A stretch of DNA of 64,000 nucleotides from Agarivorans litoreus (GCF_019649015.1 NZ_BLPI01000001.1:3033001-3097000); one strand, 5' to 3'; numbered from the stretch's first letter, positions 1 through 9,670 are shown. Numbers and translations: made by a program. Notes: a model not told the origin generated them from the sequence alone.

Positions 1-341
1 CTGACTATTCGACCGGTGGTTCGATGGACGTGCAAGTTAACTATCATGCGGGCTCGGGAGACACTGTAGACAGTAACGGTATTATCTTTCGTTTACGCGA
101 AATACAAGCGGGTTGGGTAGGCATTACTCAAGATCATACGGAAATAGATACCACTGCGGCTGGCCAAGTTTCTGGTACGAGTTCGGTGTCGATTCCTCTT
201 AATGATGCCACCGCAAGTGCAGATTTACCGAGTGGTGATTTCCACTTCTTATTTATCGAGTTTAATACCACTAGTGGTAAGCACGTGGAAGTTAAGGTTG
301 GTTTTGCACCAGGAGACATAACGATTGTAGCCGCACCTTAA
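1..341 (+). CDS. 3' end of a truncated secreted-type protein, function unknown
   Basis: The reading frame is open from the left edge of the window to a TAA stop, so the real start lies outside. The visible 113 or so residues are rich in Thr, Ser, Gly and Asp with alternating hydrophobic residues, as in a beta-sandwich domain at the end of an exported protein. An internal ATG at 24 is in frame but has no convincing ribosome binding site and is probably not the start. A strong hairpin terminator follows at 376-415. I do not recognise the family. Given the polysaccharide genes elsewhere, a carbohydrate-active or adhesive protein is possible, but that is only inference. Confidence 0.55.
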   Translation, partial: DYSTGGSMDVQVNYHAGSGDTVDSNGIIFRLREIQAGWVGITQDHTEIDTTAAGQVSGTSSVSIPLNDATASADLPSGDFHFLFIEFNTTSGKHVEVKVGFAPGDITIVAAP

Positions 342-375
342 TGAATTCGTTTGTTAAATAATCCTGTGTAGCTAT

Positions 376-415
376 AGCACCAGAAGCGCAAGATAGGCTT
401 CTGGTGCTTTTTCTT
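376..415 (+). terminator. Rho-independent terminator
   Basis: Twelve-base arms (AGCACCAGAAGC and GCTTCTGGTGCT) flank a short loop and are followed by a T-rich run. It ends the truncated gene at the left edge. Confidence 0.85.
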
Positions 416-595
416 TTATCACTTGCTGTTCGCTTACCGCATCTTCAGATTTGCTGTAAACCCCGCTAGCTAAGGCCTTAGTATGATAGGCTGTGATGGA
501 GCAACAGGGCGGTTTCTATAGCTGAATGAGGTAAGGCTTGGTTAAAGGTTATTACAGGTGCATTGCCGTTGTTTTAACTATGCGATGCTTGCGTA

Positions 596-1810
596 GGTAT
601 GATATCAGGGCGGGATCGCACTTTGTTAACTAATATGATCTAATTGTGCCAAACCCTCAGCAGCACAGTCATTTTGAACCTTATTGAACACTTATCTGTT
701 GTAGAAGATACTCGATCGGACATCAACCAGAAACACAACCTTATTGATGTTATGTTCCTTGTGATCAGCGCTATCGCATCGGGATGCGAAGGTTGGCAAG
801 ACATTGAATTTTTTGGAGAAGAAAAACTCGACTGGTTAAGAAAATATCGACCATTCGAGCATGGCATCCCTCGAAGACACACGATAGCTCGCATCTTGCG
901 TTCCGTTGTTGCGGAATCTTTGCTTGAAGCTTTGGCTCTTTGGATTAACGAACAACGAACTACTCAGAACAAACCCATTATCGCTTTTGACGGAAAGGTT
1001 CTACGGGGCTCCTATCGTAACGACAGGAAAACAGCATTGCAGTTGGTCACGGCTTACGACACCGAGCGTGGCCTCGTTCTAAGCCAAAAGCCGACTGAGA
1101 CTAAAAATGGTGAAATAAGCATTGTTCGTCAAATGCTTGATGTCATTAATGTAAAGGGTAGTGTTGTCACGGTTGATGCACTGCATTGCCAGCGTGAAAC
1201 ACTAGAAAAAATCAAAGAAAAACAAGCGCATGTTGTTGTCCAGGTTAAGAATAATCAGCCCAAGCTTAGAGCGGCTGTTGTGGAGCAGTTCCAAGCGATT
1301 TTTGATGCAGGTAAAGAGAAAATAGTCACCGAGGTCAAAGAGAAAAAACATGGTCGCAGCGAAGAGCGATACGTATTTCAGATAAAGGCCAAATTGCCCG
1401 ACGAATTGGCGAAGAAATGGCCGACGATAAGAAGCATCATAGCAGTGGAACGCCATCGTGTGATCAATGGTAAAGGTACTGTAGATACCTCTTACTACAT
1501 TAGTTCTTTGTCGCCAAACCACAAACTACTGGGCCATTATATTCGCCAGCATTGGCGGATTGAGAACAGCCAACATTATGTTTTAGATGTTGTTTTTAAA
1601 GAAGATAGCTCTCGTATTACTTTAGATGGTGCCGTTGAAAACATTGCGTTATCTAGACGTTTTGTGATGAATATGCTCAAGCAATGCGAATGTGGTGCGC
1701 CGAGCCAAAAAGTGAAGCTGAAGAAAGCGGGTTGGAACGATGATTATAGGGCAAGAGTCTTCTTTGGGTTATAAATCCATCAAAGTATGCTCCCGCCCTG
1801 GGTATGATAT
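596..1810 (+). mobile_element. Complete ISAs1-family insertion sequence with 10-bp target duplication
   Basis: The element proper is 606-1800 (1195 bp). Its ends are inverted repeats: the left begins CAGGGCGGGATCGCACTTTG and the right, read inward, CAGGGCGGGAGCATACTTTG, matching at 17 of 20 positions. It is flanked by a perfect direct repeat GGTATGATAT at 596-605 and 1801-1810. Element length, end sequence and 8-10 bp duplication fit the ISAs1 family. An intact duplication and a full-length transposase suggest a fairly recent insertion into intergenic DNA. Confidence 0.93.
644..1774 (+). CDS. ISAs1-family transposase
   Basis: This 376-residue protein is close to the usual length of ISAs1 (H-repeat) transposases. 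Visible marks are the N-terminal region typical of the family (residues about 30-90), an acidic DDE-type first position in IAFDGKVLRGS, a second in VVTVDALHC, and the C-terminal HWRIENSQHYVLDVVFKED block with the catalytic Glu. The start chosen is TTG at 644; no ATG in frame gives a full-length N-terminus. The gene fills the element between its inverted repeats, with no frameshift, so the element could still be active. Confidence 0.93.
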   Translation: MCQTLSSTVILNLIEHLSVVEDTRSDINQKHNLIDVMFLVISAIASGCEGWQDIEFFGEEKLDWLRKYRPFEHGIPRRHTIARILRSVVAESLLEALALWINEQRTTQNKPIIAFDGKVLRGSYRNDRKTALQLVTAYDTERGLVLSQKPTETKNGEISIVRQMLDVINVKGSVVTVDALHCQRETLEKIKEKQAHVVVQVKNNQPKLRAAVVEQFQAIFDAGKEKIVTEVKEKKHGRSEERYVFQIKAKLPDELAKKWPTIRSIIAVERHRVINGKGTVDTSYYISSLSPNHKLLGHYIRQHWRIENSQHYVLDVVFKEDSSRITLDGAVENIALSRRFVMNMLKQCECGAPSQKVKLKKAGWNDDYRARVFFGL

Positions 1811-1817
1811 TGGTGGC

Positions 1818-2684
1818 TTATTGGGCCTCTAATAAGGGCTCGCCTAAAGCATGCCAGTGGCTAACCCGTTGTTGTTTAACCCCTGATTGTTGAATGGCTT
1901 TATCAACCAAACCTAAGCGAATAATTTTAGCTAAGCCTTGATCAATGGCTTGGGCTATTTCAGCGCCGTGTGGGTGTTTCTTCGATACCATAAAATGACG
2001 ACTTTCTTGAAATTCTATTTTCACATTTGGGATCGGGTAAAAGCTGCCATAACTATCATGAATGGCTAGATCTGGGGTATTGGGGAACTCTAAAAAGGCA
2101 ACGTTAATTCTGCCTTTACTTAACATGCCAAATAATGACTGATTACGGTTGAGTTTATCTATGTTGTTAAAGCCACTACGCTGTAACTGGGCTATGTCTT
2201 GGTACCAAGTACTCCCTACGCTAATGGGTAATTCTCTAAGCTGCTCATGAGTTAAAGCTTGGCTGAGCAAAGGGGAATTGTCGTTAACATAAAAGCCTTT
2301 TTCAAAGGTATTTTTAGGGATAATAGCCACCGACTTGTAGGTACTATCATCAAAGTCACTTTCCCAAATATCGGCTTGATAAACTGCCACATTGCCTTGT
2401 TTCAACTCTCGCAGGCTGCGACCGGTATTAGGCGAGGTCACAAAGGTGAGCGAATACTGCAAATCGCTATAACTAAGGGCTTGAGTTAACAGCAGCAAGC
2501 TTACGGTTGCGCGATCTGAGTAGGGCGATTGGTAGTCACTAATTTGGCGAGGGTCACCACCTTTAAACTCAAGCAATTGCTGGTAATTTGAGAAGGTGCC
2601 TTGGTCACCAATAATCGACACATCGATATCGGCGAAAGAAGAAAAGCTAGACAGACATAAAATGCTGAATATCCACGGTCTCAC
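1818..2684 (-). CDS. Periplasmic substrate-binding-like protein
   Basis: A 288-residue protein with an N-terminal signal peptide (MRPWIFSILCLSSFSSFA). The rest looks like a type-II periplasmic binding fold of the extracellular solute-binding family 3 kind, with segments such as GRSLRELKQGNVAVYQADIW and a C-terminal helix DQGLAKIIRLGLVDKAI. No permease or ATPase is adjacent, so it may be a sensor-type or orphan binding protein. The start is GTG at 2684, supported by a GAGGAG ribosome binding site seven bases upstream on the minus strand. The ISAs1 element sits just beyond its stop codon. Confidence 0.65.
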   Translation of the reverse strand: MRPWIFSILCLSSFSSFADIDVSIIGDQGTFSNYQQLLEFKGGDPRQISDYQSPYSDRATVSLLLLTQALSYSDLQYSLTFVTSPNTGRSLRELKQGNVAVYQADIWESDFDDSTYKSVAIIPKNTFEKGFYVNDNSPLLSQALTHEQLRELPISVGSTWYQDIAQLQRSGFNNIDKLNRNQSLFGMLSKGRINVAFLEFPNTPDLAIHDSYGSFYPIPNVKIEFQESRHFMVSKKHPHGAEIAQAIDQGLAKIIRLGLVDKAIQQSGVKQQRVSHWHALGEPLLEAQ

Positions 2685-2809
2685 TATTGCTCCTCGTCTG
2701 GTTGTTGCAGTCTTTATTTAGTTAGCCGTTACTTACTGTAGCGTAAGATGACAAGTTAAAGTGTAGACTGTTTCACAATCGTTATTAGGGGCAATAGTTG
2801 AACAGGTGA

Positions 2810-3088
2810 TTAAGCCTTGTTTTTAGATGATTTAATCCGCTGAATAATGGTGAGGATCAATACCCACGAGGCGAGGATAAAGGTAATAATATTGGCTAAA
2901 AACACCGATAAATCTTGAATTAAGAAGCCGTAAATCATCCACAGGCCTACGCCCGTGGTTAATATGGAATACATGGTTAATGAAATTCCGGCAACATTCT
3001 TGGTCTTAATAATGTGTATTACCTGCGGAACAAACGACAAAGTGGTGCAGCTAGCTGCTATTAATCCAAGAATCGTAAGGGCTGTCAT
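2810..3088 (-). CDS. SemiSWEET / PQ-loop family small sugar transporter
   Basis: A 92-residue protein with three predicted membrane helices (about residues 4-22, 38-58 and 64-84) and the PQ motif in SFVPQVIHI near residue 20. That is the layout of a bacterial SemiSWEET, which dimerises to pass small sugars. A Lys-rich cytoplasmic tail ends the protein. A GGAG site lies about seven bases before the ATG on the minus strand. Substrate cannot be read from the sequence. Confidence 0.85.
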   Translation of the reverse strand: MTALTILGLIAASCTTLSFVPQVIHIIKTKNVAGISLTMYSILTTGVGLWMIYGFLIQDLSVFLANIITFILASWVLILTIIQRIKSSKNKA

Positions 3089-3184
3089 CTAAACTCCATT
3101 TTATTGGTAAACCAATTTGGGTGGATTATACCGTTTTGGTCAACCTTGTAAATAATGAAAGCGATTAAAGCCTGCACTCATCAC

Positions 3185-4120
3185 TTAGTTAAGCACGCTA
3201 GCTTCTAGGATGTTTTGATCCACAAGCTTGTTGAGTAGTTGCTGGCTATTCCTCCGTAGGTTATCGCGTAACAAACGCATCGCTGGAGTAATTGATTGGC
3301 GGCTGGGGCAAATAAGCCATAACTCGGTAGGAGTAGGTTGATAATCGTGCATTACACTCACTAAGTTACCGGCTAAAATATCTGAAGCCATATCTAAGCT
3401 AGATTTAACCGCCAGCCCATGGCCGGCCACACACCAGCGCCTCACTAAATCGCCATCATTTGCTGCTCGATTGCTCGTCATTTTAATCTTGTAGCTTTGT
3501 TGCTCATCATTAAAGCGCCAAACATCATGAACAATGTCGTGCAGTTGATAGAGTAAACCGTTGTGTTTGCTTAGCTCTTTAGGGTGCTTGGGTGTCCCAT
3601 GTTTTAGCAAGTACTCTGGGCTGGCGCACAATAGCCGTGGAGCGTTACATATTTTGAAGCCGTAAACACTGGCATCGTTGGGTGAACCATAGCGCAAAGC
3701 CATATCTACTGAATCACGATAAAAGTCGATGTTGCTGTCACTAATGCTGCTGCGCAGGTTTAGCGCAGGGTAGTGCGACATAAACTCATCTAGCCAGGGG
3801 CTGATTACATTTCTGCCCAGATCCGAGGAAAGAGCGATTCGTAGCTCACCGTCAATCACAGCCAAATCGTGTTTCATGTTTTGCTTGGCTTGCTCAAGCA
3901 TGTGCAGCGCTTGTTCGCATTGAGGAACATAACGCTCACCCGCGGCAGATAAACGCAGGTGTCTGGTTGTTCGAATAAATAGCTCCGCACCTAGTTGGCT
4001 TTCTACACGCTTTAGTGCGGCACTAGCCGTGGCAGAACGCATATCTAGCTTGGCTGCGGCAGCTGTAATACTGCGGCATTCTGCTACCTTTAAAATTACC
4101 TGTAAATCTTCCAGTAGCAT
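3185..4120 (-). CDS. LysR-family transcriptional regulator
   Basis: A 311-residue protein with an N-terminal winged helix-turn-helix (residues 1-60, including SITAAAAKLDMRSATASAALKR) and a C-terminal LysR substrate-binding domain. It is divergent from the ABM monooxygenase gene at 4255, with about 135 bp between them, so that gene is its most likely target by the usual LysR arrangement (inference). An AGGTG site precedes the ATG. Confidence 0.9.
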   Translation of the reverse strand: MLLEDLQVILKVAECRSITAAAAKLDMRSATASAALKRVESQLGAELFIRTTRHLRLSAAGERYVPQCEQALHMLEQAKQNMKHDLAVIDGELRIALSSDLGRNVISPWLDEFMSHYPALNLRSSISDSNIDFYRDSVDMALRYGSPNDASVYGFKICNAPRLLCASPEYLLKHGTPKHPKELSKHNGLLYQLHDIVHDVWRFNDEQQSYKIKMTSNRAANDGDLVRRWCVAGHGLAVKSSLDMASDILAGNLVSVMHDYQPTPTELWLICPSRQSITPAMRLLRDNLRRNSQQLLNKLVDQNILEASVLN

Positions 4121-4254
4121 AACAGCACCTTTTTATTGTCTATTTATTTTTGATAATGATTCAAATATTACCCTGTTTATTGAACTGTATGCAAAAGGCT
4201 ACTATTTAACCCGTTAAAGCGAACCAGCAATTTACTTATTTAGAGGACAGCCAA

Positions 4255-4545
4255 ATGGCCAAGTTAACTATCGTTGCAAACATTAAAGCGAAGGCAGACA
4301 AAATTGAGTTAGTAAAAGCAGAACTGCTTAAGCTGATAGATATCACCCGTGCCGAAGAAGGCTGTATTAACTACGATTTACATCAAGACAACGAAAACCC
4401 AGCGCACTTTGTGTTTTACGAAAACTGGGAGTCACGTGAACTGTGGCAAACCCACATGGGCAATACTCACTTAGCAGAGTACATGGCGGCAACCGAAGGC
4501 GCCGTAGCAGAGTTCACCTTGAATGAAATGACGCAAATTGCTTAG
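4255..4545 (+). CDS. ABM-domain (YgiN-like) quinol monooxygenase
   Basis: A 96-residue single-domain protein of the antibiotic biosynthesis monooxygenase family. The diagnostic pattern is an N-terminal strand, the EEGCINYDLHQDNENP segment near residues 35-50 and FYENWESRELWQTHM. Homologues such as E. coli YgiN are dimeric and act on quinols or protect against oxidised aromatics without a cofactor. A good ribosome binding site (GAGGA) lies about nine bases upstream. The divergent LysR gene is a likely regulator. Confidence 0.88.
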   Translation: MAKLTIVANIKAKADKIELVKAELLKLIDITRAEEGCINYDLHQDNENPAHFVFYENWESRELWQTHMGNTHLAEYMAATEGAVAEFTLNEMTQIA

Positions 4546-5005
4546 GCCTGAGTGTTTAAAGTACAGCGACATCCATTAATCATTTAGTGGATATCGCTTT
4601 ATTCTGATGCCAATGGTAAAGCTATATATAGCCAGTAGAATAAAGCTCTAATATTCCCTATCAAATATAGACCTCGGTGTATTTATAACGGATAACATTT
4701 CTGATTGTAGCTTACAAATTAATCTGGCTTATGTTTGAGTGTTTTTTATACAATCTAGGTGTTTATTATTAACTGGTTTTACTTAATCAGGTTTTTTACT
4801 GGATATTAGGATGTTTTTTTTGGAAGTATTTATTGATGGGTGCGCAGCCAGATTCTAAAAGCTCCTTATATGATATGGAGTATCTATTTTTGTTAACAAG
4901 AAAATCTAATGTAAAACTCATTTATTAATTTTTTATCTGGTTTTGTTGATTCATTTATTTTAGTGTTCTGGTAATATTTAATTTAACACTAAGGGATTAG
5001 ATAAA
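4546..5005 (+). other. AT-rich intergenic region
   Basis: About 460 bp with no ORF, RNA or clear terminator. The second half is visibly AT-rich and probably holds the promoter of the lipoprotein gene that follows. I see no defined operator. Confidence 0.5.
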
Positions 5006-6547
5006 ATGAAACTGTACTACTCACAATTAGCTTTAAGCCTTTGCTTTGTATTATCCGCTTGTGGCGGAGGTGGTGGCGGTGGTGGAGCCAATGATGGAGG
5101 CGGTGGTTCCACCGATGTGTCGAGCTTATATCAAGGAGTGGATACATCAGCAGCTATAACCATAGATAATTTAGGGCTCTTTGCTAGTTCTGTTAATGTT
5201 TTAATTCAGGATGATACGATATCTTTACCGAGTCAGAACCAAGCTGTTAGAACTCAGCTTTCAGCAAGGGCAAGTATTGACGAAACACTATTTTGCTCAA
5301 GTGGCTCTGCAAGCGTGAAAGGAAATATCGATGAAAATAAATTAACAGGGGTATTAGAGTTTAAGTTTGATTCGTGTGACCTTGAGGGAGAGGGGAATAT
5401 TTACGATGGAGCTTATAAAGTTGATGTGTCTAGAGTTAATCCTAATGATTTTTCACCAATTGATACTAATACTAGTTTTAGTAGTTTCCGCATCAAAACT
5501 AGTGATAACAACTATACAGAGCTAAACGGTAATTTAAAGAATGAAGGGCTTGGTACTTGTGATACTAAGGTTGTTCAAAATTTAGTCGTTACGTCTAGCA
5601 TTCAAGATTTAAATGTATATACAGATGAGCTAACCCTTAATAGAACATGTGCTAATCTTCCTGACACCAGTTTGTCATTTGACAATGCATCTGTTTCTGG
5701 TCGCGTTTATCTTGCAGAGCATGGTTTTGTTGATGTATCTAGTCAAAATTTGTTAATTGCAAGGTTTGTTTATTCTGGTCATGAAATTGGTGGCAGGGCA
5801 GATGTATATGCAGAAGGTAGCCTCAGTTTTGATAGCGACTCTTCTAGATTAAGCTTTGAAAGTAGCACCAGCTCTGTATTAGATATTAATAAATATGACA
5901 CACGGGTAACCTTGTTGGATAAAGAGAGTAATCTACTTTCGATTGATGTGTCTATGCCTTCATGGATGGCCAATATCACAGAGGTATTGGAATTAGATGA
6001 CACCGACTCGGATGGTATGTGGGATGGGTACGAACACCTATACGGATTAAATCATTTACTTGACGATAGCTCTGATGATTTAGATGAAGATGGATATTCA
6101 AATGGTTTAGAGTTTCAACTTTTCACCGCTCCAAATGATGAAAACGATCGTCCTGCAGCAGCGATTCGCCTTGGATTACTTAATCTTCCTGATACTGTTT
6201 ATGTTGGTCAAGAAGTAGATATGCAGATTGAAATGATCGCTTCGTTTGAGCAACGTTTTGCTGAAATTATTGGCGACTTTTCTATTTCTGCAGAGGTAGA
6301 TTTACAGTCTGGTCTGTGGGTGGTAGATAGCGACTATGGCTGTATACTAAATGGTAATGAGTTGAGGTGTGATAATATCTCAGCCCCAGCTTTGGCTGCT
6401 GGATCTTTGAATGGCAATGAAGTCAGTATTCTGGGCTCTATTCACTGGGTTCCTGATGCTGAAGAGAGCGGGTGTATTAATTTTAGTTATTCAGCCGACT
6501 ATAAGATTGACCTAGAGAGTTCGGGAGGCTGCTCTTATGTTTACTAA
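5006..6547 (+). CDS. Large lipoprotein with Gly-rich linker and Ca-binding type repeats
   Basis: The 513-residue product starts with a lipoprotein signal peptide whose lipobox LSAC (Cys at 19) is followed by two glycine runs that act as a linker. The middle is a Ser/Asp-rich beta region of unknown family. Residues about 330-375 contain DTDSDGMWDGYE and DLDEDGYSNGLEF, matching thrombospondin type 3 / EF-hand-like calcium repeats. Several Cys residues in the C-terminal part may form disulfides. It is likely attached to the outer membrane. Function is unknown. Confidence 0.75.
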   Translation: MKLYYSQLALSLCFVLSACGGGGGGGGANDGGGGSTDVSSLYQGVDTSAAITIDNLGLFASSVNVLIQDDTISLPSQNQAVRTQLSARASIDETLFCSSGSASVKGNIDENKLTGVLEFKFDSCDLEGEGNIYDGAYKVDVSRVNPNDFSPIDTNTSFSSFRIKTSDNNYTELNGNLKNEGLGTCDTKVVQNLVVTSSIQDLNVYTDELTLNRTCANLPDTSLSFDNASVSGRVYLAEHGFVDVSSQNLLIARFVYSGHEIGGRADVYAEGSLSFDSDSSRLSFESSTSSVLDINKYDTRVTLLDKESNLLSIDVSMPSWMANITEVLELDDTDSDGMWDGYEHLYGLNHLLDDSSDDLDEDGYSNGLEFQLFTAPNDENDRPAAAIRLGLLNLPDTVYVGQEVDMQIEMIASFEQRFAEIIGDFSISAEVDLQSGLWVVDSDYGCILNGNELRCDNISAPALAAGSLNGNEVSILGSIHWVPDAEESGCINFSYSADYKIDLESSGGCSYVY

Positions 6548-6605
6548 CTATGGGACCTGCTTCAACTTAAGGTTGCGCAGTTCAAATTAGTTCTTTATTT
6601 AATAT

Positions 6606-6634
6606 AAAAAAAGCCAGTCGAATGACTGGCTTTT
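6606..6634. terminator. Bidirectional terminator between lipoprotein gene and serA
   Basis: Arms AAGCCAGTC and GACTGGCTT enclose a short loop, with A-run on the left and T-run on the right, so it can serve both convergent genes. Confidence 0.85.
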
Positions 6635-6653
6635 GCTATACAGGCAACAAAGC

Positions 6654-7883
6654 TTAGTGAAGAATACGGGCGCGAATAGTGCCGTCAATTTCTTTAAGCT
6701 TAGTAATCGCTTGTTCGGCTTGCGCTGTTTCTACATCAATCACTACATAACCTATGCTGTCATTGGTTTGCAGGTACTGCGCTGCAATGTTGATTGAGTC
6801 TTCGGCAAAGGCAGAGTTAATTTTGGTTAACACACCCGGTTGGTTATGGTGGATGTGCAACAAACGGCTAGTGCCAGTGTGCTCTGGTAGTGCTACTTCT
6901 GGGAAGTTAACTGCCGACAAGGTTGAACCGTTGTCAGAGTATTTAGCCAGTTTCGAGGCTACTTCAATACCGATATTTTCTTGTGCTTCTTGGGTTGAAC
7001 CGCCTACGTGTGGGCTAAGAATGACGTTGTCATAACCACGTAACTTAGACACAAACTCTTCTTTGTTTGATTTTGGCTCAGTTGGGAAAACATCAATTGC
7101 CGCACCCGCAAGCTTTTTGCTTTCTAGTACCGACACCAAAGAATCGATATCAACTACCGTACCGCGAGAGGCGTTAATTAAAATAGAGCCTTGCTTCATA
7201 GCGGCAAACTGCGCTTCACCAAACATGTACTTGGTTTGTGCGGTTTCTGGTACGTGTAGGCTTACTACGTCACTCATTGCTAGTAGCTGGTCAAGGTCGG
7301 CGATTTGGGTAGCGTTACCCAAAGATAGCTTGTTTTCTATATCGTAGTAGTAAACTTGCATGCCTAGGGTTTCAGCCAAAATACCCAGCTGAGTACCAAT
7401 ATGGCCGTAACCGATAATGCCTAGCTTTTTACCACGTGCTTCATAAGAGTTGTCGGCCGATTTTATCCATTCGCCGCGATGTGCTTTGGCGTTTTTCTCT
7501 GGAATGCCACGCAGTAGTAAAATAATTTCACCTAATACTAGTTCAGCTACGCTACGAGTATTAGAGAACGGTGCGTTGAATACTGGAATACCTTTTTGCT
7601 GGGCAGCTTTAAGGTCAACTTGGTTAGTACCAATACAGAAACAACCAATGGCAACAAGCTTATTCGCTGCTGCTAGCACACGTTCGTTTAGGTCTGTACG
7701 GGAGCGAATACCAATGAAGTGAACGTCTTTGATTTTTTCAATCAGTTCTTCTTCTGCTAGCGAGGTTTTGATCATTTCTACATTTTCATAACCCGCAGAT
7801 TGGAAAGATTGCAGTGAGCTAGGGTGTAAACCCTCTAACAACAATACTTTGATTTTTTCCTTGCCTAACGAATACTTTGCCAT
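6654..7883 (-). CDS. serA: D-3-phosphoglycerate dehydrogenase
   Basis: A 409-residue protein matching E. coli SerA (410) almost throughout. It oxidises 3-phosphoglycerate with NAD+ in the first step of serine synthesis. Visible marks are the substrate-domain FIGIRSRT and AIGCFCIGTNQVDL, the NAD-binding GKKLGIIGYGHIGTQLG (about 155), catalytic INASRGTVVD (about 235), LSPHVGGSTQEAQ with the catalytic His, and a C-terminal ACT domain (HIHHNQPGVLTKIN) that binds serine for feedback inhibition. It stands in the conserved serA-rpiA-fau block. A GGAAGCAAAC stretch precedes the ATG. Confidence 0.98.
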   Translation of the reverse strand: MAKYSLGKEKIKVLLLEGLHPSSLQSFQSAGYENVEMIKTSLAEEELIEKIKDVHFIGIRSRTDLNERVLAAANKLVAIGCFCIGTNQVDLKAAQQKGIPVFNAPFSNTRSVAELVLGEIILLLRGIPEKNAKAHRGEWIKSADNSYEARGKKLGIIGYGHIGTQLGILAETLGMQVYYYDIENKLSLGNATQIADLDQLLAMSDVVSLHVPETAQTKYMFGEAQFAAMKQGSILINASRGTVVDIDSLVSVLESKKLAGAAIDVFPTEPKSNKEEFVSKLRGYDNVILSPHVGGSTQEAQENIGIEVASKLAKYSDNGSTLSAVNFPEVALPEHTGTSRLLHIHHNQPGVLTKINSAFAEDSINIAAQYLQTNDSIGYVVIDVETAQAEQAITKLKEIDGTIRARILH

Positions 7884-8093
7884 GTTTGCTTCCTAATACC
7901 CATGTTACCGCTCGAGCGGCTAAATTTAGCAAAAAAGCAGGGCTTAGGGAATGTAATTTTATTACATCAAATTTTATTCATGATGTGATTATTATTCTCC
8001 ATAGTGTTTTTTTTGAAGTTTTTAATGTTGTAATTGGGGTTTTGTTTAGTGCTTGATCGAGATTATTGATGGGGTGTTGGAATATTTCATAAA

Positions 8094-8124
8094 AAAAAGA
8101 GCGCGCAATGCACTCTTTTTTTTT
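8094..8124 (-). terminator. Terminator downstream of rpiA
   Basis: On the minus strand the stem GAGTGC/GCGCTC closes over a short loop and is followed by eight T; the A-run on the other side may let it work in both directions. Confidence 0.75.
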
Positions 8125-8138
8125 AAGGTCTTGCTTGA

Positions 8139-8792
8139 TTAGCGTTTTTTAGCGCCTTCTGGGGTGCCAATGATCACTTCATTTGCGCCGCGAGCTGCAA
8201 ACAGGCCATTAGTGACTACACCTACAATGGCGTTAATGTCGCGTTCCATTGTCACTGGATCTACAATCTTCATATTGTGAACATCTAAGATCACGTTGCC
8301 GTTATCGGTGACTACACCTTCACGGTAAACTGGGTCGCCGCCAAGCTTAACCAGCTCGCGCGCTACATAGCTACGGGCCATTGGAATCACTTCAACCGGA
8401 AGAGGAAAGTTGCCTAGTACTGGCACTTCTTTGGTATTGTCTACGATACAGATGAACTGGTCGGCAACCGCGGCAATAATCTTTTCACGAGTTAGGGCTG
8501 CACCACCGCCCTTGATCATGTGGTTTTGTTGGTTAATTTCGTCGGCGCCGTCTACGTAAACCGACAACTCACTCACACTGTTTAAATCAAACACTTCAAT
8601 GCCATAAGCAAGTAGCTTTTCGGTAGACGCTTCAGAGCTTGAAACCGCCCCTTTAATGCTGTCTTTCATGGTCGCTAAGGCGTCAATGAAATGGTTCACG
8701 GTAGAGCCTGTGCCTACGCCAACAATGGTGTCTTCTTGAACATATTCCAATGCGGCCCAGCCAGCGGCTTTTTTCATTTCATCTTGTGTCAT
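8139..8792 (-). CDS. rpiA: Ribose-5-phosphate isomerase A
   Basis: The product (217 residues from this start) interconverts ribose 5-phosphate and ribulose 5-phosphate in the pentose phosphate pathway. It shows the family blocks [59 protein letters not shown] and [12 protein letters not shown], which include the catalytic Asp and Glu residues. The open frame extends 23 codons further up, but the [11 protein letters not shown] start matches E. coli RpiA and has a GGAG site, so the start at 8792 is preferred. Confidence 0.97.
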   Translation of the reverse strand: MTQDEMKKAAGWAALEYVQEDTIVGVGTGSTVNHFIDALATMKDSIKGAVSSSEASTEKLLAYGIEVFDLNSVSELSVYVDGADEINQQNHMIKGGGAALTREKIIAAVADQFICIVDNTKEVPVLGNFPLPVEVIPMARSYVARELVKLGGDPVYREGVVTDNGNVILDVHNMKIVDPVTMERDINAIVGVVTNGLFAARGANEVIIGTPEGAKKR

Positions 8793-8864
8793 TACAGTGC
8801 TCCGAGCAAAGTGAGGGGAAGGGCAAAAGTAGCCCGCTTGTTTGGCGCGGATTATAACCAAGCG

Positions 8865-8880
8865 ATGGCGTTAACGCCAT
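8865..8880. repeat. 16-bp perfect palindrome upstream of rpiA
   Basis: ATGGCGTTAACGCCAT lies between fau and rpiA, in the rpiA leader, and is followed by two GGCGCTTTT blocks. It could be an operator or part of a fau terminator; sequence alone does not decide. Confidence 0.4.
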
Positions 8881-8928
8881 GCTCCTTTGGCGCTTTTTTC
8901 GGCGCTTTTATTATTACTGTTTTAGTTA

Positions 8929-9519
8929 TTACCAACACCAATATCTGCTAGGAGTAATAATCCGTTTAAGTGGTTGATCCCATGCCTGAACTGGCACTTC
9001 GTTTATTTGCTGGCAATCGTGAGCGAGGCCAATAACTAAAGGTTTATCTCCACTAATTTGTGCCAGCAAGCGGTCGTAATAGCCGCCGCCCATGCCTAGG
9101 CGGTTACCTTGCGAGTCAAAGGCTACCAAGGGGGCTAGGATTAAATCTAGTTGCTGAGTGTCAATTACCTGTTTGGCGTCAAAAATGGGTTCGCCAATGC
9201 CAAATTTATTGGCTTGTAAGGGGCTGCTGGCTTGATAACGATGAAAGCACATCTCGCCATTTTGGGTGGGGTCAACTAAGGGCACATAAACCTGTTTACC
9301 TTGTTGCCATAAACAATTAATTAGCAAGCTTAAATCAAGCTCCCCGTCAAAAGCTAAATAGAGCGCTACCCGTTGCATCGGAATAAGCTCGGGATCGTCT
9401 TGCAAGTATTCAAGAATGGCTTGGCTAGCCTCTAGTTGTTGCAAAGGGCTTAAGGCGCTACGTTGTAGGCGTATCTGTTTGCGTAATTGCTGGCGAGGAT
9501 CTAGCTGAGTCATAAACAA
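8929..9519 (-). CDS. fau: 5-formyltetrahydrofolate cyclo-ligase
   Basis: A 196-residue protein of the ygfA/fau (MTHFS) family. It converts 5-formyl-THF to 5,10-methenyl-THF using ATP. Visible are the N-terminal LRKQIRLQRSAL helix, ALYLAFDGELDL, KQVYVPLV and the P-loop-like nucleotide site LGMGGGYYDR near residue 140, with the usual C-terminal RIITP. In E. coli and relatives it is transcribed with 6S RNA (zapA-ssrS-fau). Here it keeps its serA-rpiA neighbours but is more than 23 kb from ssrS. ATG at 9519 or 9513 could start translation. Confidence 0.96.
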   Translation of the reverse strand: MFMTQLDPRQQLRKQIRLQRSALSPLQQLEASQAILEYLQDDPELIPMQRVALYLAFDGELDLSLLINCLWQQGKQVYVPLVDPTQNGEMCFHRYQASSPLQANKFGIGEPIFDAKQVIDTQQLDLILAPLVAFDSQGNRLGMGGGYYDRLLAQISGDKPLVIGLAHDCQQINEVPVQAWDQPLKRIITPSRYWCW

Positions 9520-9670
9520 ACTTAACTGACAAATTAGACTTTAAGTGTGTATCTATATTGGCAATCAAGCAAGGCGCTGTTACACATTAAGCCAAAATTG
9601 GAGTCGATACCGAGAAGAGGGAGTAAAGGTCACCAAGCCTGATGAACAGGCTTGGTAAAAACCAGTAGAG

